From: Olleya sp. Bg11-27
GTDB taxonomy: Bacteria; Bacteroidota; Bacteroidia; Flavobacteriales; Flavobacteriaceae
Length of the DNA stretch: 64,000 nt
NCBI RefSeq assembly: GCF_002831645.1
Contig: NZ_CP025117.1
Location: forward strand, 2,557,001 to 2,621,000
Reading direction: 5' to 3'
The position numbers were made by a program, and so were the translations under genes. Positions 29,656 to 37,612 of the stretch are shown here, piece by piece. The notes under the pieces are model-generated. The model ran no database searches. It was not told the origin of the DNA and saw only the letters and a program-made list of their open reading frames with translations. How positions within the stretch are numbered: position 1 is the first letter of the stretch; each line of letters begins with the position of its first letter.

Positions 29656-30204
29656 ATGTATTGGTTAGCAAAATTTATATATTTTAAAGTTATTGGATGG
29701 AAAGTTGTTGGTAACAGTAACTTTTCGCAGGATACTATAAAAAAAGCAATCATTATTTCGGCGCCACATACTAGTAATTTAGATTTTATAATTGGTATTT
29801 TATTACGTAAAGTAACTCGCATCAAAACCAATTTTATAGGAAAAAAGGAACTCTTTACTTGGCCTCTTGGATATTATTTTAGAGCGGTAGGAGGAGTGCC
29901 TGTAGATAGAAAAAATAAAGAAAATAAAGTACAAACTATTGCTAAGCTATTTGAAAACAAAGAAGAATTTAGATTAACATTAGCTCCAGAAGGTACTAGA
30001 AGTAAAGTCGAAGAATGGAGAACAGGGTTTTACTACATTGCTAAACAAGCAAACGTACCCATTATAATGTTTACTTTAGATTATGGTAATAAGCAAAATA
30101 CAATTTCTGAGGCTTTTTATCCAACCGATAATATGGAAGAAGATTTTAAGTTTATGAAAGCTTTTTTCAAAGGCGTAAAGGGTAGAATTGAAAAAAACGG
30201 GTAA
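29656..30204 (+). CDS. PlsC-like 1-acyl-glycerol-3-phosphate acyltransferase family protein
   Basis: From the ATG at 29656, one base after the dehydrogenase stop, the protein has 182 residues. A longer frame upstream overlaps the previous gene and is rejected. The acyltransferase motif HTSNLD (HX4D) occurs in ISAPHTSNLDFIIG, then GGVPVDRKNK and the APEGTRSK motif. Enzymes of this family move acyl groups from acyl-ACP or acyl-CoA to lysophospholipids or similar lipids at the inner membrane. The short length fits the Bacteroidetes subgroup of unknown substrate. Confidence 0.85.
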   Translation: MYWLAKFIYFKVIGWKVVGNSNFSQDTIKKAIIISAPHTSNLDFIIGILLRKVTRIKTNFIGKKELFTWPLGYYFRAVGGVPVDRKNKENKVQTIAKLFENKEEFRLTLAPEGTRSKVEEWRTGFYYIAKQANVPIIMFTLDYGNKQNTISEAFYPTDNMEEDFKFMKAFFKGVKGRIEKNG

Positions 30205-30327
30205 TTTTTATTGAAAATGCTATTGTGGTATAACATTTGATTTATAATAGATGTAGTATACAATGAAACATAAAGTAAACTTTTAGTCCCTAAAAAGAAA
30301 CATTTACCTACTACAATTGAAGCAAGT

Positions 30328-30367
30328 AAAAAAGCGACTTTAATTTTTAATTAAAGTCGCTTTTTTA
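30328..30367 (+). terminator. Bidirectional terminator after the Kdo operon
   Basis: The stem AGCGACTTTAATT / AATTAAAGTCGCT is flanked by A and T runs between convergent genes. Confidence 0.88.
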
Positions 30368-30387
30368 TGTCATAGATTTTAATCTAT

Positions 30388-31842
30388 TTAATTTTTGTTA
30401 TGTATTTCTTCCGTTTCACAACCAAATAAACTTTGTTCTTTAATTAGTTTAGAGACGCCTTTAGGTAACATTTGTTGCCATCCATCTTCTCCGCTAGCAA
30501 TCATTTTTAATACCATTCTAGAAAATACATTTAAAGTATTTGGGTCGTATTCTGTAATGTCAACAACTTTACCATTGTATTTGAAGAATTTGTATAATTC
30601 TTTCATCCTTGGATGTACTTTAAGATTGTCACTTGTAGTTAAAGAGCCATCAGTTTCTTTCATAGGGTATAAGTAGACTCGTAAATCCTTAAAGAATAAT
30701 TTACCAAAAGCTTCTAAAATACCACCACTTAAGTGTCTATAGTACTTCTCGTCAAAAATATCGACAAGGTTGTTTACACCCATCGCTAATCCCATTCTAC
30801 TCTTAGAGTACTGAGAGAAGTATTCTACTAATTTATAATATTCTTGGAAGTTAGAGATCAAGACAGTATGTCCTAAAGAGCATAATAATCTAGCACGATC
30901 CATAAAATCCTGCTCGTCTATTTCTCCTTCTGCCCTTAAGTTAGATAGTGTAATCTCAAATATAACTTGCGTATTATCTTCGTCGACTTTGTTTTCTTTA
31001 ATAAACATGTCTAAGGATTTCTCGTACATGTCAATATTAACTTTGGTTACAGGTCTAAAACTTCCACGTAATGCTAGGATATTTTTTTTATATAATACTC
31101 TGGCTGGTAAAACATTATTTCCGTCAGGAGCAAACATAATGGCATCAGTCATTCCATTTTTAACCAATTGTAAACTCATTAATCGGTTATCTACATCTTT
31201 AAAAACAGGACCAGAAAAGTTTATGGTATCAATTTCTATTTGATCTTTATCTAAATGATCATATAAATAACGTAATAACTTTCTTGGTTCATGATATTTG
31301 TAAAAGGCACCATAAATAAGGTTTGTTCCTAAAATACCTAGAGTTTCTTGTTGTAGTCTAGCATCGTTTTCTTTAAAACGTATGTGTAAAACAATCTCAT
31401 TGTATTCTTCCTCTTCTGGATCAATTTGGTATTTTATACCAACCCATCCGTGTCCTTTGTATTTTTTAGCAAAGTCAATTGTGGCCACGGTGTTTGCAAA
31501 ACTGAAAAACATTTTGTGTGGATTTTTTTCACGATCAATGCGTTCTTCAATCAATTTAATTTCATGAGACACCATTTTACGTAAACGCGCTTCAGTAACA
31601 TAACGTCTGTCGTTTTCAATACCGTAAATAGCATCACTAAAATCTTTATCGTAAGCAGACATTGCTTTTGCAATTGTACCAGAGGCACCTCCAGCTCTAA
31701 AAAAGTGACGTACAGTTTCTTGCCCAGCTCCAATTTCAGCAAACGTACCGTAAATATTTTCATTTAAATTAATACGTAATGCCTTGTCTTTTAGAGAGGG
31801 AATGTTTTCAAACTCTTTATCTCCTTTTAGCCTTATTTCCAT
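30388..31842 (-). CDS. Conserved Bacteroidetes protein of unknown function
   Basis: From the ATG at 31842 the protein has 484 residues and begins MEIRLKGDKEFENIPSLKD. The longer upstream frame runs through the promoter and is rejected. Conserved-looking blocks are GAGQETVRHFFRAGGASG, YGIENDRRYVTEARL, GHGWVGIKYQ and GLAMGVNNLVDIFDEKYY. It has no signal peptide or membrane segment, so it is cytosolic. Databases carry unsupported labels for relatives (TonB receptor, NaMN adenylyltransferase); I see no motif for either. The size, high conservation and own promoter suggest a housekeeping enzyme. Confidence 0.72.
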   Translation of the reverse strand: MEIRLKGDKEFENIPSLKDKALRINLNENIYGTFAEIGAGQETVRHFFRAGGASGTIAKAMSAYDKDFSDAIYGIENDRRYVTEARLRKMVSHEIKLIEERIDREKNPHKMFFSFANTVATIDFAKKYKGHGWVGIKYQIDPEEEEYNEIVLHIRFKENDARLQQETLGILGTNLIYGAFYKYHEPRKLLRYLYDHLDKDQIEIDTINFSGPVFKDVDNRLMSLQLVKNGMTDAIMFAPDGNNVLPARVLYKKNILALRGSFRPVTKVNIDMYEKSLDMFIKENKVDEDNTQVIFEITLSNLRAEGEIDEQDFMDRARLLCSLGHTVLISNFQEYYKLVEYFSQYSKSRMGLAMGVNNLVDIFDEKYYRHLSGGILEAFGKLFFKDLRVYLYPMKETDGSLTTSDNLKVHPRMKELYKFFKYNGKVVDITEYDPNTLNVFSRMVLKMIASGEDGWQQMLPKGVSKLIKEQSLFGCETEEIHNKN

Positions 31843-31870
31843 ATAAAAATACCAATAATGTTTAGTTTTA

Positions 31871-31899
31871 CAAAGGTACCAAATAACTATATGAAACAA
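31871..31899 (-). promoter_or_regulatory. Promoter for the 484-residue conserved protein
   Basis: Read on the minus strand, TTG (31899-31897), an 18-base spacer and TACCTTTG (31878-31871) match the Bacteroidetes promoter. The expected start of transcription is about 22 bases before the ATG. Confidence 0.65.
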
Positions 31900-31935
31900 A
31901 ATAAATAACTTATTTTTGTGAGAAATCTTCAACAA

Positions 31936-32697
31936 TTGAAAATTACATTTTTAGGCACAGGTACATCACAAGGTATTCCCATTATTGGAAGTACACATCC
32001 TGTGTGTTTGAGTACTAACCCTAAAGACAAACGTTTACGCGTATCTGTATTGATAGAGTGGGATGATAAGACATTCGTTGTAGATTGTGGCCCTGATTTT
32101 AGGCAACAAATGTTATTAGCGAATCCTGAAAAAATTGACGGTCTTTTATTTACACATGAGCATGCTGATCATACTGCTGGTTTAGACGATATTAGACCGT
32201 TTTGTTTTAAACAAGGTGAATTACCGATCTACGCACATCAACGTGTTATAGAACAACTTAAAATAAGGTTTGATTATGTTTTTACTACAGAAAACAGATA
32301 TCCTGGAGCACCAACGGTAGCGGTAAATGAAATTAAAAACGAACCATTTACCATTGGAGGGAAGTCGATTATTCCTATTGACGCCTTACATTACAAACTA
32401 CAAGTTTTTGGTTTTAGATTTGACAAATTTGCTTATTTAACAGATATAAAAACGATTACTGCAGCAGAGTTAGATAAATTGAAAACACTTGATGTTTTAG
32501 TGATTAATGCTTTAAGGATAAAGGAACATATTTCTCATTTAAATCTTGACCAAGCTTTAGAGATTATAGCAATGCTTAATCCTAAACGTGCCTATATAAC
32601 GCATATTAGCCATTTACTAGGGTTTCATGACGAAGTACAACAAAATCTACCAGAAAACGTTTTTTTAGCCTACGACCAATTAAAAATAATTATTTAA
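31936..32697 (+). CDS. MBL-fold metallo-hydrolase (PhnP-like)
   Basis: Read from the TTG at 31936 the protein begins with the family start KITFLGTGTSQGIP and has 253 residues; a GTG at 31918 would add six residues. Zinc ligands are in FTHEHADHTAGLDD (HxHxDH), with further candidates in DALHYKL, AYLTDIKT and YITHISHLLGFHDE. It resembles PhnP-type phosphodiesterases that cleave cyclic phosphate esters of sugars or nucleotides. The promoter lies in the short gap shared with the divergent minus-strand gene. Confidence 0.85.
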   Translation: MKITFLGTGTSQGIPIIGSTHPVCLSTNPKDKRLRVSVLIEWDDKTFVVDCGPDFRQQMLLANPEKIDGLLFTHEHADHTAGLDDIRPFCFKQGELPIYAHQRVIEQLKIRFDYVFTTENRYPGAPTVAVNEIKNEPFTIGGKSIIPIDALHYKLQVFGFRFDKFAYLTDIKTITAAELDKLKTLDVLVINALRIKEHISHLNLDQALEIIAMLNPKRAYITHISHLLGFHDEVQQNLPENVFLAYDQLKIII

Positions 32698-32710
32698 AAG
32701 ACCTATAAAA

Positions 32711-33208
32711 ATGAAGAACAAAATCTTTATGTATCTGTTTATTTTTGCATCATTAATTGTGGTGTTTCAATATGTGAATTCAAAAAAAATATTAGATGCT
32801 AGTGCTAAACGTATGGATAGTATTAAAATTTTAAATACTAAATTAAAGGATTCTATAGCTATACAAAAAGAAGAATTATCAGACTTATCTTTATTTGATT
32901 TGAGATACAATCAAGAAGCTCAGGATTATTTTTATGCCAAAAATATAGATACGGACTCATTAATACCTTTTGTGAAAAATGAGTTATATAAATTAAATGA
33001 AGCAGAAGGTGAACATCCGTTAATTCCGTTTGCCGCTTCTGAAGGAAGAAAAATGCAGTTTAATACTATCAAAATGCTTAATCACAGATGGATTATAGCA
33101 GATTTTTCTGATGGACAATATTGGGGTGAATTACTAATTAAGTATTTTATGGTTGGATCGGATGACGTCGAGTTTGAAGTGCTAGATTACATGTTGTATA
33201 CTAGATAA
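32711..33208 (+). CDS. Membrane-anchored hypothetical protein
   Basis: The 165-residue protein has one N-terminal membrane segment (IFMYLFIFASLIVVFQYV), then a short coiled region (KRMDSIKILNTKLKDSIAIQ) and a soluble domain with LIPFAASEGRKMQFNTIKML, IIADFSDGQYWGELLIKYF. It follows the MBL gene by 13 bases. It resembles small proteins labelled hydrolase in related genomes, but no catalytic motif is visible. Confidence 0.65.
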   Translation: MKNKIFMYLFIFASLIVVFQYVNSKKILDASAKRMDSIKILNTKLKDSIAIQKEELSDLSLFDLRYNQEAQDYFYAKNIDTDSLIPFVKNELYKLNEAEGEHPLIPFAASEGRKMQFNTIKMLNHRWIIADFSDGQYWGELLIKYFMVGSDDVEFEVLDYMLYTR

Positions 33209-33240
33209 AGTAAAACATAAATACTTACACTATTTAAGTA

Positions 33241-33281
33241 AAAAGCCTAATTAAATTTTTGATTTAATTAGGCTTTTTTAT
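33241..33281 (+). terminator. Bidirectional terminator
   Basis: The stem AGCCTAATTAAA / TTTAATTAGGCT with flanking A and T runs sits between convergent genes. Confidence 0.85.
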
Positions 33282-33300
33282 TTTTAAAAATTCTAGTATT

Positions 33301-33948
33301 CTATAATAAGTGTTCTAACCAGCTTTTTAACTCATAAAAATTTTGGGGCGCAACGCCATGACCAACAGGAAACTCATTAAATTGGTTCTTAATGTTTAAA
33401 GCATCTAAAAACTTAGGTGCTTGTCTGGCCCAATCTACAGGTATTACTTGGTCCACACTTCCATGAGAACAGTAAAAATTTAGATGTTTGTACGCATTGG
33501 CGTCTTTGACTTCAAATAAATCTTCATTAACATAACCGCTTAAGGCTATAATGTTGTTGATTTTTTCAGGATAGGTTAGGGCAACTGCATAGCTTAAGAT
33601 ACAACCTTGGCTAAAGCCTAAAAGCGAAACACTATCTTTATTTACGGGGTAATTAGTTATAACTTGATCTATAAAAGTAGCTATTAAATCTCTAGATTGA
33701 ATAGCTTGCTCGTTATCGCTCCATTTACCCTGATCTGCATCAAAATTAATAGCATACCATGCATTACCATGAGGTTGCATTGGATAAGGTGCTCTAACGG
33801 AGATTATAAATAACTCTTCTGGTAATTCTGTAGCAAAGCTAAAGAGGTCATTCTCGTCACTGCCATACCCATGAAAGAGTATAAGTAAAGGGGCGTTTTC
33901 TTTTAATGACGATGGTCTTGTGATATGATGTAAGTTAAAGTTTTCCAT
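33301..33948 (-). CDS. Phospholipase/carboxylesterase-type alpha/beta hydrolase
   Basis: The 215-residue protein has the oxyanion motif LFHGYGSDENDLF, the nucleophile elbow LLGFSQGCILS, an aspartate in SVDQVIPVDWA and the catalytic histidine in FPVGHGVAPQ. It belongs to the carboxylesterase/YpfH-like group, probably acting on small esters in the cytoplasm. Its end overlaps nothing, and its start shares one base with the end of the gene upstream, so the two are coupled. Confidence 0.88.
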   Translation of the reverse strand: MENFNLHHITRPSSLKENAPLLILFHGYGSDENDLFSFATELPEELFIISVRAPYPMQPHGNAWYAINFDADQGKWSDNEQAIQSRDLIATFIDQVITNYPVNKDSVSLLGFSQGCILSYAVALTYPEKINNIIALSGYVNEDLFEVKDANAYKHLNFYCSHGSVDQVIPVDWARQAPKFLDALNIKNQFNEFPVGHGVAPQNFYELKSWLEHLL

Positions 33949-34280
33949 TAGTTACCTAGTCCTTTAAATAGTTTTTGAAATAGTGGTCCAATAAAAGGGA
34001 TAGGTTTCATTGATCCGTTAATAGCAGTCATAACTCCCAAAAATAATAAAGCTCCCATACTTATCCAAAAGGCAAGAGAGATTTGCATATTGTCAAATTG
34101 GCTAACAAAATAACCAATTAGCATCCACAATAAGCACAAACCTAAACCTTGTCTGTTATGGAAACTTGTAAATTCATTTTTCTTCTCGCCATTCATTATA
34201 ATAGCAATAACGCTACCAACTATAGTAAGGTAACTAACTACAGCAAATGTCTTACCTTCTTCAATTGTCTCTTGATTCAT
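33948..34280 (-). CDS. Small membrane protein (DUF4870/Tic20-like)
   Basis: The 110-residue protein has about three membrane segments (VVSYLTIVGSVIAIIM, LGLCLLWMLIGYFVS, AFWISMGALLFLGVMTAI) and the motif FHNRQGLGL after the first. This fits the DUF4870-like family. Its function is unknown. It lies 4 bases after the dihydroorotase-like gene and is coupled to the esterase. Confidence 0.7.
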   Translation of the reverse strand: MNQETIEEGKTFAVVSYLTIVGSVIAIIMNGEKKNEFTSFHNRQGLGLCLLWMLIGYFVSQFDNMQISLAFWISMGALLFLGVMTAINGSMKPIPFIGPLFQKLFKGLGN

Positions 34281-34284
34281 TATA

Positions 34285-35535
34285 TTATAATACTATTTTA
34301 TTATTTGAAATTATTCCGTAAGCTTTTCCTTTTAAGTCCTGTCCTAAAAAAGCACTATTCTTAGATTTAGAAACGATATCAGTTTCCGCGAAAACGTAAG
34401 TATAAGTTGGATTAAATAGCGTAAGATTAGCGACTTCACCTTCGTTTATACTTGTTGTTTCTTGACCAAATCTAGCTTTTCCTTTAGTTAATAGTTGGAT
34501 GGTTTTTTTAGTTGAAAAGACTGTGTTTAAAGCGCCAAAAGCACTTTCTAAACCTACGGTTCCGAAATCGGCATGATCAAATTCTACTTTTTTATCTTCG
34601 ATGGTAATGGGGTTATGATCACTTGTAACCATATCTATAGTGCCATCTTTTAAGCCTTCTATTAAAGCTTCAACATCTTTTTGTATTCTAAGTGGTGGGG
34701 TGACTTTATAATTAGTATCAAACTCTACTAACACATCGTCTGTTAAGCATAGGTTATGGATAGCTACGCTGCAAGTTATATCTAGTTTTTTACTTTTGGC
34801 AGCTCTAATAAGCGCGACACTTTCTGCAGTAGAAATAGTAGGTATATGTAGTTTTCCACCAGCATATTCTAATAAAAACAGGTCTCTAGTCACTTGTAAT
34901 GCTTCTGCTAAATTAGGACTTCCTTTTAAGCCTAATGACGTACTTGTAAACTCTTCGTTTACTATTCCTTTACCAGATATTTTTGTTTCTAAAGGAAACG
35001 AACACACCAACCCATCAAAATTACTAGCATATTGTAAGGCTATTTTTAGAAGATTAGGATTACTGATTGGTTTTTTGTAATCAGAAAAAGCGACCGCTCC
35101 AGCATTTTTCATATCAAAAAGCTCTGCCAAATCAACACTTTCGCTGTTTTTTGTTAAAGCACCAATAGGTAATAATTGTACTGCATGATTTTGCGCTTTT
35201 GAAAGTACAAAAGCAATGTTAGCATTAGTATCTATTATAGGATTAGTATTTGCTTGTAACGCAACACTTGTAAAACCAGATTTAGCTGCTGTTTTTAAAC
35301 CATTTTCTATGGTCTCGCGATCTTCAAAACCAGGCTCTCCAAAACAGACACTACTATCAAACCATCCTTGAGATATATGTAAATTATCTAAAGTTATTGT
35401 TTTGTAATTATTAGTATTAGCAATGCTTTTAGCGATTTGACTAATCTTTCCTTTTTCAATTAACACATCACAAACTTCATTATGAAATTTGCTTATGGGG
35501 TCTACAATTGTTGCTTTTTTTATTAAGACGTTCAT
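34285..35535 (-). CDS. Dihydroorotase paralogue, probably catalytically inactive
   Basis: The 416-residue protein has the amidohydrolase/dihydroorotase layout (GEPGFEDRETIENGLKTAA, LHIPTISTAESVALIRAAK, TSDHNPITIEDK). The first-strand HxH metal motif expected before EPGFE is replaced: the region reads GWFDSSVCFGEPG. The later metal histidine in the HISTxES block is a threonine (HIPTIS). A Zn-dependent reaction is therefore unlikely. Family precedent is the inactive pseudo-dihydroorotase (PyrC') of Pseudomonas, which supports aspartate transcarbamoylase structurally. It overlaps the BatA-type gene by 4 bases. Confidence 0.85.
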   Translation of the reverse strand: MNVLIKKATIVDPISKFHNEVCDVLIEKGKISQIAKSIANTNNYKTITLDNLHISQGWFDSSVCFGEPGFEDRETIENGLKTAAKSGFTSVALQANTNPIIDTNANIAFVLSKAQNHAVQLLPIGALTKNSESVDLAELFDMKNAGAVAFSDYKKPISNPNLLKIALQYASNFDGLVCSFPLETKISGKGIVNEEFTSTSLGLKGSPNLAEALQVTRDLFLLEYAGGKLHIPTISTAESVALIRAAKSKKLDITCSVAIHNLCLTDDVLVEFDTNYKVTPPLRIQKDVEALIEGLKDGTIDMVTSDHNPITIEDKKVEFDHADFGTVGLESAFGALNTVFSTKKTIQLLTKGKARFGQETTSINEGEVANLTLFNPTYTYVFAETDIVSKSKNSAFLGQDLKGKAYGIISNNKIVL

Positions 35536-37460
35536 TTAAAATATTTTAAGATGACCATTTCTAAAATTAATAATACGAATCCCAAAATTACAAACCATTT
35601 CCATAATTCGTTGACTTTAGTATCGTTATTTATGTTTTCGAAAACAGAAGAGATAGAATCACTTACTGTTCCGTTTTTGTAATTATCTAATTTGCTATAA
35701 CTTAAGTTGCTTTCTGCTCTATTATAATTATAGCTTATGTTTTGGATGATTTCTGTATTGTTTTTTAAATCGTAAATACCTGCTTTTTCAGGTAGATCAT
35801 TTGTCTTTATAACCACTTTATCATTAAAGTAATTCTGTTCTGGTATTATTTTTTCCTTACCATTAACTAAAGTGACAACAGCGTCTTGTTTTAAATTAAT
35901 AGCCGCATCATAACTATTATTTTGGCCAATTGTATAATATAATGTAGACGTGTTTAAACTTTGTTTTGCAATATTATAAAATGTGGGAACAATTAAATTA
36001 ATGTTTTTAAAATTGGAATTCTCCATATTTATGGGAGCGGAAAACACGTAAACCGATTTGTTTTGTGACAAAAAAGGCTTAGCATCTTCAAACTGCAGCA
36101 CGCTTATTGATTTTGCACCGCTTTGCGGATAATAACGGTTTACTTTTGGATACTGAAAATTATCAACACGTTTTTCAAAAACACCATTAGCATAAATAGG
36201 GTGTGCATAGTTTATGCTTGTTATACGTTTTTCAGTGTTTTGTATAGCTTTAAAAGAAGAAAAACCAAAACGGTTTAAAAAAGTATTATATTCGGTTAGC
36301 TTTCCTTTTGTAGCGGGAATGAAAACGACAGCACCTCCATTGTCTGTAAAGGCTTTTAATGCTGTTGTTAAATTTTCAGACAAAGTTTCAGTCTCATCAA
36401 TAACTACTAAATTTTGGTTATCAAATAAGCTGTAATCTAATGTGCTGGCTGTTTTTGAAGTAAAATTGAATTCATCTTCGGTAAACATGCGACTTAAATA
36501 ATCTGTATTGGTATCACTAATCGCTAAGACATTGATTTTTGAGGGTGAGTTTATATTAAAATAAAGGGTGTTATCAAATTGTAACTGTGTGTCTTCAATA
36601 GTAATTTTTCCTTTGATAATTTGATTTGCAGGTATTGTAAAGATAGTAGAGGCTTCTCCATTTATATCCACCGATGCTTTCGATAATAGGTGTCCATTAT
36701 TAAATAAAGAGATGGGTAAGTTTTTAACTTCTGGTCCTTTACTTTTTAAGATAACTGTTAGTTCTAAATTACTTGGGTCTTGTTTTGAAATGTATAAACT
36801 ATCAACGGTTATGTTATTAGGATTTACCGGTCTTAATTTGACTAAATTTAGAGTGATACTAGAATCTTTTATGGTATTAAACTCTGTTGTATTCTGTTGA
36901 AAATCTGATATGAAAATTAAATTTTTTATAGTGTTACTGTTGTTTGAAAACCCTTTTTTAGACTTTAATACAGCCGCGTCATAACCCAGTTGACTCGAGG
37001 AGTAATTGAGTTGTAATAATTCATTTCTAATGGCTTTTATAGTCGTGTTTCTGTAACTATCGGTATTTGTAATTAAGGATAGTTTTTCGGTTTCAGGAAT
37101 AGTTTCAATTAAATCTTGTACCGCACGTTTTAATAATTCGCCTTTTTCCCCTTTGGCCTGCATACTAAAAGAGTTGTCCAAATAGATAACGGTTTCTTTT
37201 TCGGCATTAAAAGTATTTGTTTTCGAGAAATAGGGTTGTGCAAATGCAAAGATGATTGCCGCGAGCAGTAACAATCGCGTGACTAGTATGAGCCATTTTT
37301 TAATTGTAGCACTTTTACGGGTTTGTAATTGTACTTTTTTTAGAAATTCAACATTAGTAAAGTATACCTTTTGGAATTTTCTAAGCTGAAATAAATGAAC
37401 AATAATAGGTATAAGCAGTAAGAAAAGCGCGTAAAGAAGTTCTGGGTTTTTAAACTGCAT
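35532..37460 (-). CDS. BatA/vWA-domain membrane protein
   Basis: This 642-residue protein has the BatA N-terminus: MQFKNPELLYALFLLLIPII, then HLFQLRKFQKVYFTNVEFL and a second membrane segment LVTRLLLLAAIIFAFAQPYF. A von Willebrand factor A-like domain follows, with YLDNSFSMQAKGEKG (a DxSxS metal site). A large periplasmic part ends in a C-terminal membrane helix (WFVILGFVLLILEMVIL). Bat proteins are linked to aerotolerance and MoxR ATPases, but the role here is unknown. Confidence 0.88.
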   Translation of the reverse strand: MQFKNPELLYALFLLLIPIIVHLFQLRKFQKVYFTNVEFLKKVQLQTRKSATIKKWLILVTRLLLLAAIIFAFAQPYFSKTNTFNAEKETVIYLDNSFSMQAKGEKGELLKRAVQDLIETIPETEKLSLITNTDSYRNTTIKAIRNELLQLNYSSSQLGYDAAVLKSKKGFSNNSNTIKNLIFISDFQQNTTEFNTIKDSSITLNLVKLRPVNPNNITVDSLYISKQDPSNLELTVILKSKGPEVKNLPISLFNNGHLLSKASVDINGEASTIFTIPANQIIKGKITIEDTQLQFDNTLYFNINSPSKINVLAISDTNTDYLSRMFTEDEFNFTSKTASTLDYSLFDNQNLVVIDETETLSENLTTALKAFTDNGGAVVFIPATKGKLTEYNTFLNRFGFSSFKAIQNTEKRITSINYAHPIYANGVFEKRVDNFQYPKVNRYYPQSGAKSISVLQFEDAKPFLSQNKSVYVFSAPINMENSNFKNINLIVPTFYNIAKQSLNTSTLYYTIGQNNSYDAAINLKQDAVVTLVNGKEKIIPEQNYFNDKVVIKTNDLPEKAGIYDLKNNTEIIQNISYNYNRAESNLSYSKLDNYKNGTVSDSISSVFENINNDTKVNELWKWFVILGFVLLILEMVILKYFK

Positions 37461-37542
37461 TAATTTTAAAGTTTGTCAAAGATAATAATTGCATTTTAAT
37501 TGTGCCTATTCCCAAAATAACATTTTAACAAAAACTTAATGT

Positions 37543-37560
37543 ATTTGTTATGTAACAAAT
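37543..37560. promoter_or_regulatory. Palindromic operator-like site before the M61 peptidase gene
   Basis: ATTTGTTATGTAACAAAT is a perfect inverted repeat of two 8-base arms around TG. It overlaps the expected -33 region of the promoter that follows, and resembles CRP/FNR-family sites (TTGTTAnnTAACAA). A regulator binding here could control the peptidase gene and perhaps the divergent BatA-type operon. Confidence 0.45.
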
Positions 37561-37562
37561 TT

Positions 37563-37570
37563 TACATTTG
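37563..37570 (+). promoter_or_regulatory. Promoter -7 box of the M61 peptidase gene
   Basis: TACATTTG matches TAnnTTTG. The only TTTG upstream is 15 bases away, shorter than usual, and lies inside the palindrome, which would fit an activator-dependent promoter. The leader is about 37 bases. Confidence 0.55.
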
Positions 37571-37612
37571 AGCGTCTTTTAAGCAAGACCATTAACAATC
37601 AAAACATTTAAA

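Noticed and set aside
31843-31935. Longer start for the 484-residue protein, and other upstream extensions (24910-24945, 29584-29655, 59414-59473)
   Set aside because: Each extension runs through a promoter, the previous gene or a recombination site, and internal ATG starts fit better.
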